Assembly: GCA_016871155.1 (NCBI GenBank)
Contig: VFZO01000001.1
Coordinates: 32,834-96,833, forward strand
Direction: 5' to 3'
DNA length: 64,000 nt
Origin: Acidobacteriota bacterium
GTDB lineage: Bacteria > Acidobacteriota > Terriglobia > Bryobacterales > Bryobacteraceae
Shown: in pieces, positions 1 to 7,103 of the stretch
Position numbering within the stretch: the stretch's first letter is position 1
Layout of the letters: the number at the start of each line of letters is the position of its first letter
Position numbers and translations under genes: made by a program
Notes under the pieces: generated by a model
Databases searched by the model: none
Told to the model about the DNA's origin: nothing
Seen by the model: the letters and a program-made list of their open reading frames with translations, nothing else

Positions 1-1
1 G

Positions 2-403
2 GCGAATCCAATCTGGCGCTCCGCCGGGGCCGAGGCGCTGGCGATTTTTCATGGTGCCCAAATCTACGTTTCTCCGGCGTGGTACCCGTCGAAGGCTGCC
101 GACCCGCGCGTGGTCCCCACGTGGAACTACATCGCCGTTCATGCGTACGGACCCCTGCGCGTGGTGGAAAATCGCGACGCGCTGCTGGGGATTGTTACAA
201 GGATGACCGAGACTTTCGAAGCCCCGCGCTCCGAGCCGTGGCGCGTCTCCGACGCGCCCGCAAGCTACATCGACGGTCTGTTGAACGCGATTGCCGGCAT
301 CGAGATCCCCATCTCCCGCCTGGAAGGCAAATGGAAAGCCAGCCAAAACCGGACGGAGGAGGACCGGGAGGCGGTTCTGAGGCGCTGGAACATCTCCCCC
401 TAG
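2..403 (+). CDS. paiB: FMN-binding split-barrel protein, PaiB family (5'-truncated)
   Basis: Only the C-terminal 133 residues lie in the window; the frame is open to the left edge, so the gene starts outside. The visible part carries the PaiB hallmarks: an EALAIF stretch, [21 protein letters not shown], and near the C-terminus the run [19 protein letters not shown]. PaiB proteins are small FMN-binding split-barrel proteins, described in Bacillus as negative regulators of sporulation and protease genes and elsewhere annotated as FMN-binding transcriptional regulators. The actual function here is not shown by the sequence. An ATG-like start further in would cut the fold, so the window-edge reading is preferred. 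It is convergent with the DUF1080 gene, and the 3' ends overlap by 4 bp. Confidence 0.85.
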   Translation, partial: ANPIWRSAGAEALAIFHGAQIYVSPAWYPSKAADPRVVPTWNYIAVHAYGPLRVVENRDALLGIVTRMTETFEAPRSEPWRVSDAPASYIDGLLNAIAGIEIPISRLEGKWKASQNRTEEDREAVLRRWNISP

Positions 404-1023
404 GGGAGTTCTTTGATTCGCAAGTTCCGAAACTCGGCGTAGGCTTGGTGGCCGAGCAGCGCGATATGACCGGCTTTCCTGGCCAGGCCTGGATGCTTCT
501 TCAGAACGGCGGGCTCGCGCACCTGATCGAGATCCGCGTCGAGGATCACGACGCCATTCAACGTAATGGTCACGCGCCGCCCGTCGGCGCGGATCTCCTG
601 CTCATTCCATTCGCCCGGCTGCTTTAGAAATCCGGACCTGGGCGGCCAAACGTCGTAAATCGCGCCGTGATACTGCTCCGGCCTCAGCTTCATGGTCTTG
701 TACTTCGGGCCGCTCTGGTCCAGAATCTGGATCTCCATCCCCAGCGTGGACGTATGCCCGTCGCGCGGCGCGCGAATGCCGATGCCGTTGTTGGAATCGG
801 CTTCCAACTTGAACTCAAACCGAAACGCGAAGTTGGCGTATTCCTTTTCCGTCATCAGCTTCTGTCCGCCGTCCAAAGGACAGACGATCGAGCCGTCCTT
901 CACCAGAAAGCCCGGACCCTGCTTGTTGACGATGAACCAGCCGTCCAGCGATTTGCCGTCGAACACTGGGCGGAACCCGTCTTCGGCCAGCAGCGGCATC
1001 GCGGCCAGCAGCAGCAGCCTCAT
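400..1023 (-). CDS. Secreted DUF1080 (3-keto-disaccharide hydrolase-like) protein
   Basis: 207 residues with a short N-terminal hydrophobic segment ([16 protein letters not shown]) that fits a signal peptide. The rest matches the DUF1080 concanavalin-like sandwich: FDGKSLDGW near the start, then a [10 protein letters not shown] loop, QILDQ, and a GEWNEQEI strand. The family is abundant in Planctomycetes and Acidobacteria, and some members hydrolyse 3-keto-glycosides; the substrate here is unknown. Its ATG overlaps the stop of the upstream aldo/keto reductase in an ATGA arrangement, so the two are probably translationally coupled and functionally linked. A reductase working with a keto-sugar hydrolase would make sense, but that is inference. 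Confidence 0.85.
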   Translation of the reverse strand: MRLLLLAAMPLLAEDGFRPVFDGKSLDGWFIVNKQGPGFLVKDGSIVCPLDGGQKLMTEKEYANFAFRFEFKLEADSNNGIGIRAPRDGHTSTLGMEIQILDQSGPKYKTMKLRPEQYHGAIYDVWPPRSGFLKQPGEWNEQEIRADGRRVTITLNGVVILDADLDQVREPAVLKKHPGLARKAGHIALLGHQAYAEFRNLRIKELP

Positions 1024-2033
1024 AGATCGAAGCCGTGCTGTTTACGGTGGTGGGGACCGTCGTAGTTCTTGGCCGACTTGAACAACTCATGGCGTCCATC
1101 GCTCGCCTCGCTCCGGACTTTCGAAAGCAGCGTCTCTTTCTCAGCGGCGGTCATCGGTTTGAAGGAGCGCGCCAGCGCGATGTCCTCCTTCAACTGCGCC
1201 ATCGTCGTGATTCCCATCACCTGCGAAGCGATCGGAAGGCTTAGGCAGTATCGATAGCAGTCCGTGGCCGAAAGACCGAACTTTTCGATCAACCGTCCCT
1301 GCGGATGTCCGCCGGCCAGTCCCTTCATGCCGATCACGCCCACACTTTTGCGCAGGCAAACGGGCACGACTTCCTGCTGAAAACTGCGGTAGTAGCGATC
1401 CAGAACGTTGATGGGCATCTGCGCGGAATCCCAGTCGTGCGGTTTGCCCAACATCTTCAAGTGAATCCGGGGATCTTTGTGTCCGGTGAAGCCAATGAAA
1501 CGGACCTTGCCCGCCTTCCTGGCCTCCAAAGCCGCCTTCAAGCCGCCCTTTTCGAAGACCCAGTCCGGGTCGTTGTCGTAGACCATTTCGTGGAACTGCC
1601 ATAGGTCGAGATAGTCCGTCTGCATGCGGCGCAGCGAATCGTCGAGGTTCTTCATCGACCCGGCGTAGTCGCGCTCGCAATTCTTGGTCATCAAGAAGAC
1701 CTTCTTACGCCGTCCATCCGATTTCAGAGCCTCGCCCATCACTTCTTCGGAGTGCCCGTCGTGATAGTCCCAGGCGTTGTCGAAAAAGGTCAACCCCTCG
1801 TCGATGGCCGCGTGCATGATGCGGATCGCCTCGTTGTTGTCCTTCACCGCGCCGATGTGCCAGCCGCCCAGGCAGGCGATGGATACGCGCTGGCCCGTGC
1901 GGCCCAGAACGCGTGTGGGCAGCCCGGTCGCCGATGCGGAAGAGGTTTGCGCCAGGACTTCGTCGGCTAACGCCGCGGCCGATAGGGCGGCGCCCGTGAG
2001 GACGCCACGGCGGGAAACGTTCGGTTCAGACAT
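1020..2033 (-). CDS. Tat-exported aldo/keto reductase
   Basis: 337 residues from the ATG at 2033. The N-terminus has a twin-arginine motif ([17 protein letters not shown]), so it is probably exported folded with its cofactor. The AKR catalytic tetrad is visible: Asp and Tyr in [11 protein letters not shown], Lys in FLMTKNC and His in DLWQFHEM. A longer reading frame upstream has no family similarity and was discarded. There is no Shine-Dalgarno; the start codon is bracketed by a perfect inverted repeat and lies 7 nt after a TATAAC box (separate entries). It is the first gene of a two-gene unit with the DUF1080 protein. Exported AKRs of this type are common in Acidobacteria; the substrate is unknown. 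Confidence 0.9.
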   Translation of the reverse strand: MSEPNVSRRGVLTGAALSAAALADEVLAQTSSASATGLPTRVLGRTGQRVSIACLGGWHIGAVKDNNEAIRIMHAAIDEGLTFFDNAWDYHDGHSEEVMGEALKSDGRRKKVFLMTKNCERDYAGSMKNLDDSLRRMQTDYLDLWQFHEMVYDNDPDWVFEKGGLKAALEARKAGKVRFIGFTGHKDPRIHLKMLGKPHDWDSAQMPINVLDRYYRSFQQEVVPVCLRKSVGVIGMKGLAGGHPQGRLIEKFGLSATDCYRYCLSLPIASQVMGITTMAQLKEDIALARSFKPMTAAEKETLLSKVRSEASDGRHELFKSAKNYDGPHHRKQHGFDL

Positions 2034-2043
2034 ACCGAACGTT
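2016..2043 (-). promoter_or_regulatory. Perfect 10-bp inverted repeat around the aldo/keto reductase start codon
   Basis: The arms AACGTTCGGT (2016-2025) and ACCGAACGTT (2034-2043) are perfectly complementary and separated by 8 nt that contain the start codon (2031-2033). As DNA this is a 28-bp dyad suited to a dimeric repressor sitting between the -10 box and the start. As RNA it would fold with the AUG in the loop. Because the likely TSS is next to the ATG, an operator is the better reading. Confidence 0.6.
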
Positions 2044-2069
2044 ATATCCGATTCCAGCGCTACTGTACA
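2041..2069 (-). promoter_or_regulatory. Promoter of the aldo/keto reductase, probably leaderless
   Basis: On the minus strand a -35-like TGTACA (2069-2064) is followed after 17 nt by TATAAC (2046-2041), and the ATG at 2033 comes 7 nt later. No Shine-Dalgarno is present, so transcription would start at or next to the start codon. Confidence 0.45.
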
Positions 2070-2665
2070 GCCACCGTCACCTGCATGCGGTCCGTCGCGC
2101 CGTCGCCGGCCGTGGCCGTCAGTATGTATGTTGTTGTCTTGTCCGGCCGCACCACGAAGCACTGGTTCGCGCCTGTGGTGAGTCCGGCGGAGGCCGCCGG
2201 CGAGACTGAAACCGAAAGGGCTCCTTCGGTGGAGTAGCAAAGCTGCACCGGAGCGCCCGGCGCCGCCGAGCGGCCCACAACATTGAAATTCTTAATGAGC
2301 TCGCGCCCTGGGGCGGCGGGCGCCGGCAGCGCGCTGGATTTTCCGATCGTCACACGGAACGTCTCACTCACGGTGCCGCCGGGTCCTGTTGCGGTGAGCG
2401 TATAGACCGTATTCTCCACCGGTTTGTGGCCCACGCAGCGATTCAGCGTCGGGCGCAGATCGGTGTCTTCGGCTGGCTTCATGGTCACGTGGCTGGCATT
2501 CTCGGTGCCATAGCAAAGCGTCAGGACCTCGCCCCTTGCGACGGTCGCCGCGTTGCCGTAAAAGTGGGTGATCTTCGGGGGGGGCGGCGCCTTTTTCGGC
2601 GCCGGCGTTTCGGGCTTGGAGCCGCAGGCGCAAAGCGCTATCAGGATCGGGAATAAGCGGCGCAT
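2060..2665 (-). CDS. Lipoprotein with two tandem Ig-like domains
   Basis: 201 residues. The N-terminus (MRRLFPILIALCACGS) is a lipoprotein signal peptide with a lipobox-like LCAC. A Pro/Lys-rich linker follows (residues about 20-30). Two copies of a beta-sandwich module of about 75 residues come next, each starting ITHFYGNA or IKNFNVVG, with a conserved LCY and a Cys pair, and each ending in a YTLTATGPGG or YILTATAGDG strand. This resembles Ig-like repeats attached to acidobacterial surface proteins. No catalytic residues are seen. Its stop lies 26 bp upstream of the reductase start, and it is divergent from the NTF2-like gene. Confidence 0.75.
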   Translation of the reverse strand: MRRLFPILIALCACGSKPETPAPKKAPPPPKITHFYGNAATVARGEVLTLCYGTENASHVTMKPAEDTDLRPTLNRCVGHKPVENTVYTLTATGPGGTVSETFRVTIGKSSALPAPAAPGRELIKNFNVVGRSAAPGAPVQLCYSTEGALSVSVSPAASAGLTTGANQCFVVRPDKTTTYILTATAGDGATDRMQVTVAVQ

Positions 2666-2678
2666 CCGTTCTTCGATT

Positions 2679-2707
2679 TTCGCATGGGGAGGTAGATTGG
2701 ATATGAT
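2679..2707 (+). promoter_or_regulatory. Promoter of the NTF2-like gene, near-leaderless
   Basis: TTCGCA (2679-2684), 17-nt spacer, TATGAT (2702-2707), then 8 nt to the ATG at 2716. There is no clear Shine-Dalgarno apart from a GGGG too close to the start. Confidence 0.4.
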
Positions 2708-2715
2708 TTGGGGCT

Positions 2716-3120
2716 ATGAGAATTCTTCTTGTTGTTATCGCACTGTCCGCCGCCGCGTTCGCGCAGAGCGGAGACGAAGCCGCGGTGAAAGCCGCTCACG
2801 AAGCGTTTGTGAACGCGGCCAAGGCCGGCGATGCCGCCGCGCTGGGCAAGCTGTTCGCGGACGACCTGCAGTACAGCCACTCCAACACCTCGCTCGAGAA
2901 CAAGGCCCAGGCCATCGCCGCTCTGGTAAAGGGCAAAAGCAACTTTGAAGTCCACGAGCAGAAAATCAAGGTCATGGGCAAGGCCGCTACGATCCGCGCC
3001 AGGGTGACCGCCCACAACGCCACCGCCGATATTCCGCTCACCATTCTTCTGGTGTGGGTCAAGAACGGCAAGCAGTGGCAGTTGACGGAGCGCCAAACCA
3101 CCCGCCTGCCCGCCAAGTAG
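2716..3120 (+). CDS. Secreted NTF2-like (DUF4440-type) protein
   Basis: 134 residues with a clear signal peptide (MRILLVVIALSAAAFAQ). The mature part shows the SnoaL/NTF2 cone-fold pattern: an N-terminal helix (AAVKAAHEAFVNAAKAGDAA), the LGKLFADDLQYSH turn that opens the pocket, and C-terminal strands ending WVKNGKQWQLTERQTTR. Members of this superfamily are ligand-binding or small-molecule enzymes; nothing here identifies a ligand. It is followed after 1 bp by the SMP-30 gene, so the two are likely co-transcribed. Confidence 0.8.
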   Translation: MRILLVVIALSAAAFAQSGDEAAVKAAHEAFVNAAKAGDAAALGKLFADDLQYSHSNTSLENKAQAIAALVKGKSNFEVHEQKIKVMGKAATIRARVTAHNATADIPLTILLVWVKNGKQWQLTERQTTRLPAK

Positions 3121-3121
3121 C

Positions 3122-3970
3122 ATGTTTGCGCCGCTGTTGATCGCGCAAGCCCTCTTCACCGCAACGCCCTTCACGCCGGAACACAGTTTCACCTCCGCCG
3201 TTGAAGGGCCGGCGGTTGACCGCGCCGGCAACGTGTACGCCGTTTCTTTCGCCCGGACGCCGACCATCGGAAGGGTGTCGCCGGACGGCAAAGCCGAAGT
3301 GTTCGTCGAAATGCCGAACGGAAGCCTGGGAAACGGCATCCGCTTCTCCCACGACTATTCGCGGATGTTCGTGGCCGACCACACCAACCACAACATTTTG
3401 GAGATTGACCCCGTCACGCGCGCCATTCGCGTCTTCGCCCATGAGCCGAAGATGAATCAGCCGAATGATGTGGCCATCGGTCCGGACGGCACACTCTGGG
3501 CCTCCGACCCCTCCTGGAAACTCGGGACCGGCCAGGTTTGGCGCATCGGCCGCGACGGTAAGGTCATGCGCGCCGCCGAGGGCATGGGCACCACCAACGG
3601 CATCGATGTGAGCCCGAACGGAAGGTACCTCTACGTAAACGAAAGCGTGCAGCGCAAAGTTTGGCGATTCCGGATCGCGAAGGACGGCACCTTGAGCGAA
3701 AAGACCCTGCTGATCGAATTCCCGGACTTCGGCATGGACGGTATGAAGGTGGACCGCAAGGGCAACCTCTACATCACGCGCCATGGCAAAGGAACGGTGG
3801 CGGTCGTCTCGCCGAAAGGCAAAGTGCTGCGGGAAGTCGATGTGCTTGGAAAATTTCCAACCAACATCACCTTCGGCGGGCCGGACGGCAAGACCTGCTA
3901 CGTAACCGAGGTCGAAAAGGGCCGCCTGGTGCGTTTCCGCGCGGCGATCGCCGGGCGGCCTAACGGCTGA
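3122..3970 (+). CDS. SMP-30/gluconolactonase-like six-bladed propeller
   Basis: 282 residues, probably exported (short hydrophobic N-terminus MFAPLLIAQALF). Typical SMP-30 features are present: VEGPAVDRAGNVYAV in blade 1, the metal-site loop MNQPNDVAIGPDGTLWASDPSW, the TTNGIDVSPNGRYLYVNES blade, and FGMDGMKVDRKGNLYI. SMP-30 enzymes hydrolyse sugar lactones using a divalent metal held by Glu/Asn/Asp residues, and equivalents (E in VEGP, N in QPND and NGID, D in GMDG) are visible. The gene starts 1 bp after the NTF2-like stop. Its 3' end overlaps the convergent barrel gene by 11 bp. Confidence 0.85.
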   Translation: MFAPLLIAQALFTATPFTPEHSFTSAVEGPAVDRAGNVYAVSFARTPTIGRVSPDGKAEVFVEMPNGSLGNGIRFSHDYSRMFVADHTNHNILEIDPVTRAIRVFAHEPKMNQPNDVAIGPDGTLWASDPSWKLGTGQVWRIGRDGKVMRAAEGMGTTNGIDVSPNGRYLYVNESVQRKVWRFRIAKDGTLSEKTLLIEFPDFGMDGMKVDRKGNLYITRHGKGTVAVVSPKGKVLREVDVLGKFPTNITFGGPDGKTCYVTEVEKGRLVRFRAAIAGRPNG

Positions 3971-6503
3971 TCCGCAGCGAAAACCGGAACGTCCGGCCCT
4001 CGTTGAGCGTGTTGGTGATCACGCCGAAGTTGGGATCCGTCAGCGACACGCCCGGCTCGGCGAACTGCGGCGTGTTCGACAGATTGATGGACTCAGCCCG
4101 AAACGTAACGGACCAATCTTGTTTTACGGGCCACTGCCCGGTGAGTCCGGCATTCCAGTTCCGGATCGACGCGCGGCGCAAAACGTGGCGGCCCAGGTTG
4201 CCGCGCGGCTGGCCCGGCCGGATGAACGCGAACGCTTCGCGCGGCATCTGCCGCCGGGATTGGTCCGGGTGCGAAATCGTACGGCCCAGCACGGCCGGGT
4301 CCACGAGATTCGGCCGGTCGCCGCTAACGCCGTCGACGTTTCCGAAGCCCGGCGCGTCGGACCCGGTGTTGACGTTGAAAGGGGTTCCGGACTTCAGCAG
4401 CAGGACCGAATCGATTCGCCAACGGCCCATCCAGCGCTGCCGCGCGCGCGGCAATTCGTAATCCGCCTTGGCCAGCAGCGCGTGCGGCGAATCGAAACGG
4501 CTCACGCTGCGCAAGTCGCCGGCAACGTCGAACTCGCCCTGGCTTCGGTAGCGGAAGGAGTCGACGTCGTGGGCCGTGTTCGTATAGTCGCCGCCCAGAT
4601 CGATCGCCTTGCTTAGCCAGTAGGACGTCTCCATCGAGATACCGTGAAACGATTTCGCGGTCAGGGTGGTGCGAAACGCGTCGAAGTAGCCGCGCGACGA
4701 ATTCATCACGCGGCGGATCTCGCCCACATTCTGCATCGTGCGGCGCGCGTCCACCGTCGCGGTTGTCAGCGGAAGGTCCGCCTTCGGATGCGCCCGGTTC
4801 AGATACCAGTGGTTCAGGACCTTCAACGAACGGCTGCCGGCGTAGGCGAGCTGCCAAAACCAATTGCGGGCGGGTTCCAGCTCCCACACGAGGTGATACT
4901 GCTGCGAGTACGGGCTGACCAGGTTCGGCTGATAGCCGTAAAAGACGGACTGTCGCGGCGGGTTGGAGCGAACGTCGTAGCCGCCGTTCAGAATGCGGAG
5001 CATGTCCGGGTCCTGAATCACCGACTTCGCATTGTTCGGCGGATTGAAGCGAACCTGCTGAAACGTCACCGGGAACACTTCGCCATAGTGAAAACCGTAT
5101 CCCAGCCGCCACACGCCCAGGCGGCGTGGCATCTTGTAGGCCAGGCCCAACGACGGCCCCAAGTTGTTCGAATCGGAATAGTACGGAACGCGGTCGATGT
5201 TGTTCACCTCCACTGGGCGCGAGATGGGCCGGTACCCGAGCGTCCCATTGACGGTCAGCCGCAGCGTGGCTGTCCACCGGACGGCCCCGTAGAACCAGTT
5301 GTCCCAATTGCGATAGCCGCGGTGCAGTTCCCCTTGCGCAATCCAGAATGTGGAGGGCAGGCCCAGGCGCATGTTTGTGATCGTGTTGTTGCCGTAGTTA
5401 TTGAAGAAGGCCATGGCGTTGACGTGCGCGTCGGACTCGCGTCCATTCATTTGGCGGCGCAGCAATTCGAAGCCGGCCTTCCATTGCACGCGGCCCGCCG
5501 TGCGGGAGATCTGAAACGCCGGCTTCCAGAGGTTTTGCGCCCGGTCGATGGGCACCGCGTTATTATCGCTGATCGCGCGCAGCAGCCCGCTGGTAAAGAT
5601 CTGGTAGCCGATCGCCTCGTTCTCCAGCACAATCAGCGACCGCGTGCGGTCGAAGCGCAGCGCTCCTACGGTTACTGTACGCGGCGACCATACGCGCCGC
5701 CACTGCAAGCCCGCTTGATGCGACATCGTCGTAGTGTCCGGGTTCTGTCCCTGCACCAACTGGAACGCCTTCACCCGCGCGGCCACGTGGCTATAGTTCG
5801 CGATCACCGTATCGCGGCTCGCCACCGATTGATCCAGCCGCAAATTCGCAGAGTCATTATCCACCCGCTGCGGTGCGTTCGTATTCAGCATGCGCGCGTC
5901 GATATCCGTACGGTTTGGAAGTGTGGCGGGATAAGCGTTCAGCAGCCGTTCGACGAATGCGCGCACCTGCGGGTGCGTTGCTAACGGCGTCCGCTCGTCC
6001 GGCGCCGGCACTTGCACATTACCGTTCACGATGCCGCGGATCTGTTGGCGCGACCCGTCGATCGACAGCCGCGCTCCGCGCCACAGCCGGCCGGTGACCG
6101 CGGCATTCACGTTGTTCTCGCGCGCGGGCAGCACGCCGCCAACCTGGAAAAACGCACGCGCGGTGAACAGGCTGTTCAGATGCATCCAATTCAGGTGCCC
6201 ATGCCAATCGGCCGCGCCGGTCCTTGGCGCCAGAAGAATGGGCACGCTCGGCGAGGTGCCGAACTCCGAACCGTAGTAGTTGCGCTCCGCCTGGAACTCC
6301 GTAGTGATAGTCGGCGTCACGCCCAGGCGCTGATTGATTTCCTTCAACGCGTTGTTGTCGATCAAATTGAACTGGACGTTTTCGTTTCGGCGGCTTTCGC
6401 CGGCGTTCGCATCGGTTTGGCCCAGTAAGTTCAGGTCCGTGCGCTTCTGCGGTTGCTGGCACAACGCCGCGGCCGCGAACGCTAGCGGAACGAGTCTATG
6501 CAT
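3960..6503 (-). CDS. Large outer-membrane beta-barrel (Oar/TonB-receptor-like), without N-terminal regulatory domain
   Basis: 847 residues from ATG 6503 (a TTG 6 nt upstream is also possible). A signal peptide (HRLVPLAFAAAALCQ) is followed by a plug-like part with LIDNNALKEINQRLG, then many alternating-polarity strands with aromatic ends (WYLNRAHP, YWLSKAIDLGGDY). The protein ends FRFSLRISR, a C-terminal aromatic/Arg pattern of barrels. Compared with the two larger receptors at 24-34 kb it lacks the carboxypeptidase-regulatory Ig-like domain. It probably moves large ligands or binds polymers at the outer membrane; the substrate is unknown. It is monocistronic and its tail overlaps the SMP-30 gene. 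Confidence 0.8.
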   Translation of the reverse strand: MHRLVPLAFAAAALCQQPQKRTDLNLLGQTDANAGESRRNENVQFNLIDNNALKEINQRLGVTPTITTEFQAERNYYGSEFGTSPSVPILLAPRTGAADWHGHLNWMHLNSLFTARAFFQVGGVLPARENNVNAAVTGRLWRGARLSIDGSRQQIRGIVNGNVQVPAPDERTPLATHPQVRAFVERLLNAYPATLPNRTDIDARMLNTNAPQRVDNDSANLRLDQSVASRDTVIANYSHVAARVKAFQLVQGQNPDTTTMSHQAGLQWRRVWSPRTVTVGALRFDRTRSLIVLENEAIGYQIFTSGLLRAISDNNAVPIDRAQNLWKPAFQISRTAGRVQWKAGFELLRRQMNGRESDAHVNAMAFFNNYGNNTITNMRLGLPSTFWIAQGELHRGYRNWDNWFYGAVRWTATLRLTVNGTLGYRPISRPVEVNNIDRVPYYSDSNNLGPSLGLAYKMPRRLGVWRLGYGFHYGEVFPVTFQQVRFNPPNNAKSVIQDPDMLRILNGGYDVRSNPPRQSVFYGYQPNLVSPYSQQYHLVWELEPARNWFWQLAYAGSRSLKVLNHWYLNRAHPKADLPLTTATVDARRTMQNVGEIRRVMNSSRGYFDAFRTTLTAKSFHGISMETSYWLSKAIDLGGDYTNTAHDVDSFRYRSQGEFDVAGDLRSVSRFDSPHALLAKADYELPRARQRWMGRWRIDSVLLLKSGTPFNVNTGSDAPGFGNVDGVSGDRPNLVDPAVLGRTISHPDQSRRQMPREAFAFIRPGQPRGNLGRHVLRRASIRNWNAGLTGQWPVKQDWSVTFRAESINLSNTPQFAEPGVSLTDPNFGVITNTLNEGRTFRFSLRISR

Positions 6504-6682
6504 TCCCAATCTTTAGGATCGCACGCAGCCCCTCCCGGATTTGTCAATTGGCCGCCGCGGTGGCGATATCGCCAATCCAACCCGCTGCGATCAGGGCACC
6601 ATCACGGTGGACGTGCGCGCCGGTCTCAAATACCATGGCTTCAGAGCGGTTCGCCCGGCGCGCCGCTCCGGAGGATCAGACT

Positions 6683-7093
6683 GTGGCGATACCCGTACGC
6701 GGCTTGACGCCGCTCCTGCAGGTCTACGACATGCCCGCATCGGTGCGGTTCTACCGGGACTTGCTCGGCTTTGAGATCGTGGAGCACTCCCCGACGCTCG
6801 ACAACGGTTCGTTCCATTGGGCGCTGTTGCGCCTGGGCGGTGCGGAGTTGATGCTGAACACCGCGTACGAATTCGATTCCGAACGGCCCGTGCCGGCGGA
6901 CCCGGCCCGCCTGGCCGCGCACGGCGATACTTGCATCTATCTCGGCTGTCCGGATGTCGACGCTGCGTTCGAGGAGATCACTGCGAAGGGCTGGCCGGCC
7001 GGTCCGCCCGCTATCGCGCCTTATGGAATGAAGCAGCTTTATTTGAAAGACCCGGATGGGTACGGTATTTGCCTGCAGTGGCCGGTGGAATAG
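6683..7093 (+). CDS. VOC-family (glyoxalase/bleomycin-resistance-like) protein
   Basis: 136 residues from a GTG at 6683, preceded 7 nt upstream by GGAGGA (6670-6675), which decides the start over longer frames. The fold shows two beta-alpha-beta-beta-beta modules: the first with LTPLLQVYDMPASVRFYRDLLGFE, the second with DTCIYLGCPDVDAAFEEITAKG and ending YLKDPDGYGICLQW, whose Asp/Glu positions fit the metal or ligand strand. VOC proteins range from glyoxalases to dioxygenases and drug-binding proteins; this one cannot be assigned further. It is convergent with glnD, 10 bp away. Confidence 0.85.
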   Translation: MAIPVRGLTPLLQVYDMPASVRFYRDLLGFEIVEHSPTLDNGSFHWALLRLGGAELMLNTAYEFDSERPVPADPARLAAHGDTCIYLGCPDVDAAFEEITAKGWPAGPPAIAPYGMKQLYLKDPDGYGICLQWPVE

Positions 7094-7103
7094 CCCCTGC
7101 CCC

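Noticed and set aside
4644-5984. 446-codon antisense frame in the barrel gene
   Set aside because: Same shadow composition, and the sense gene has a signal peptide and barrel pattern.
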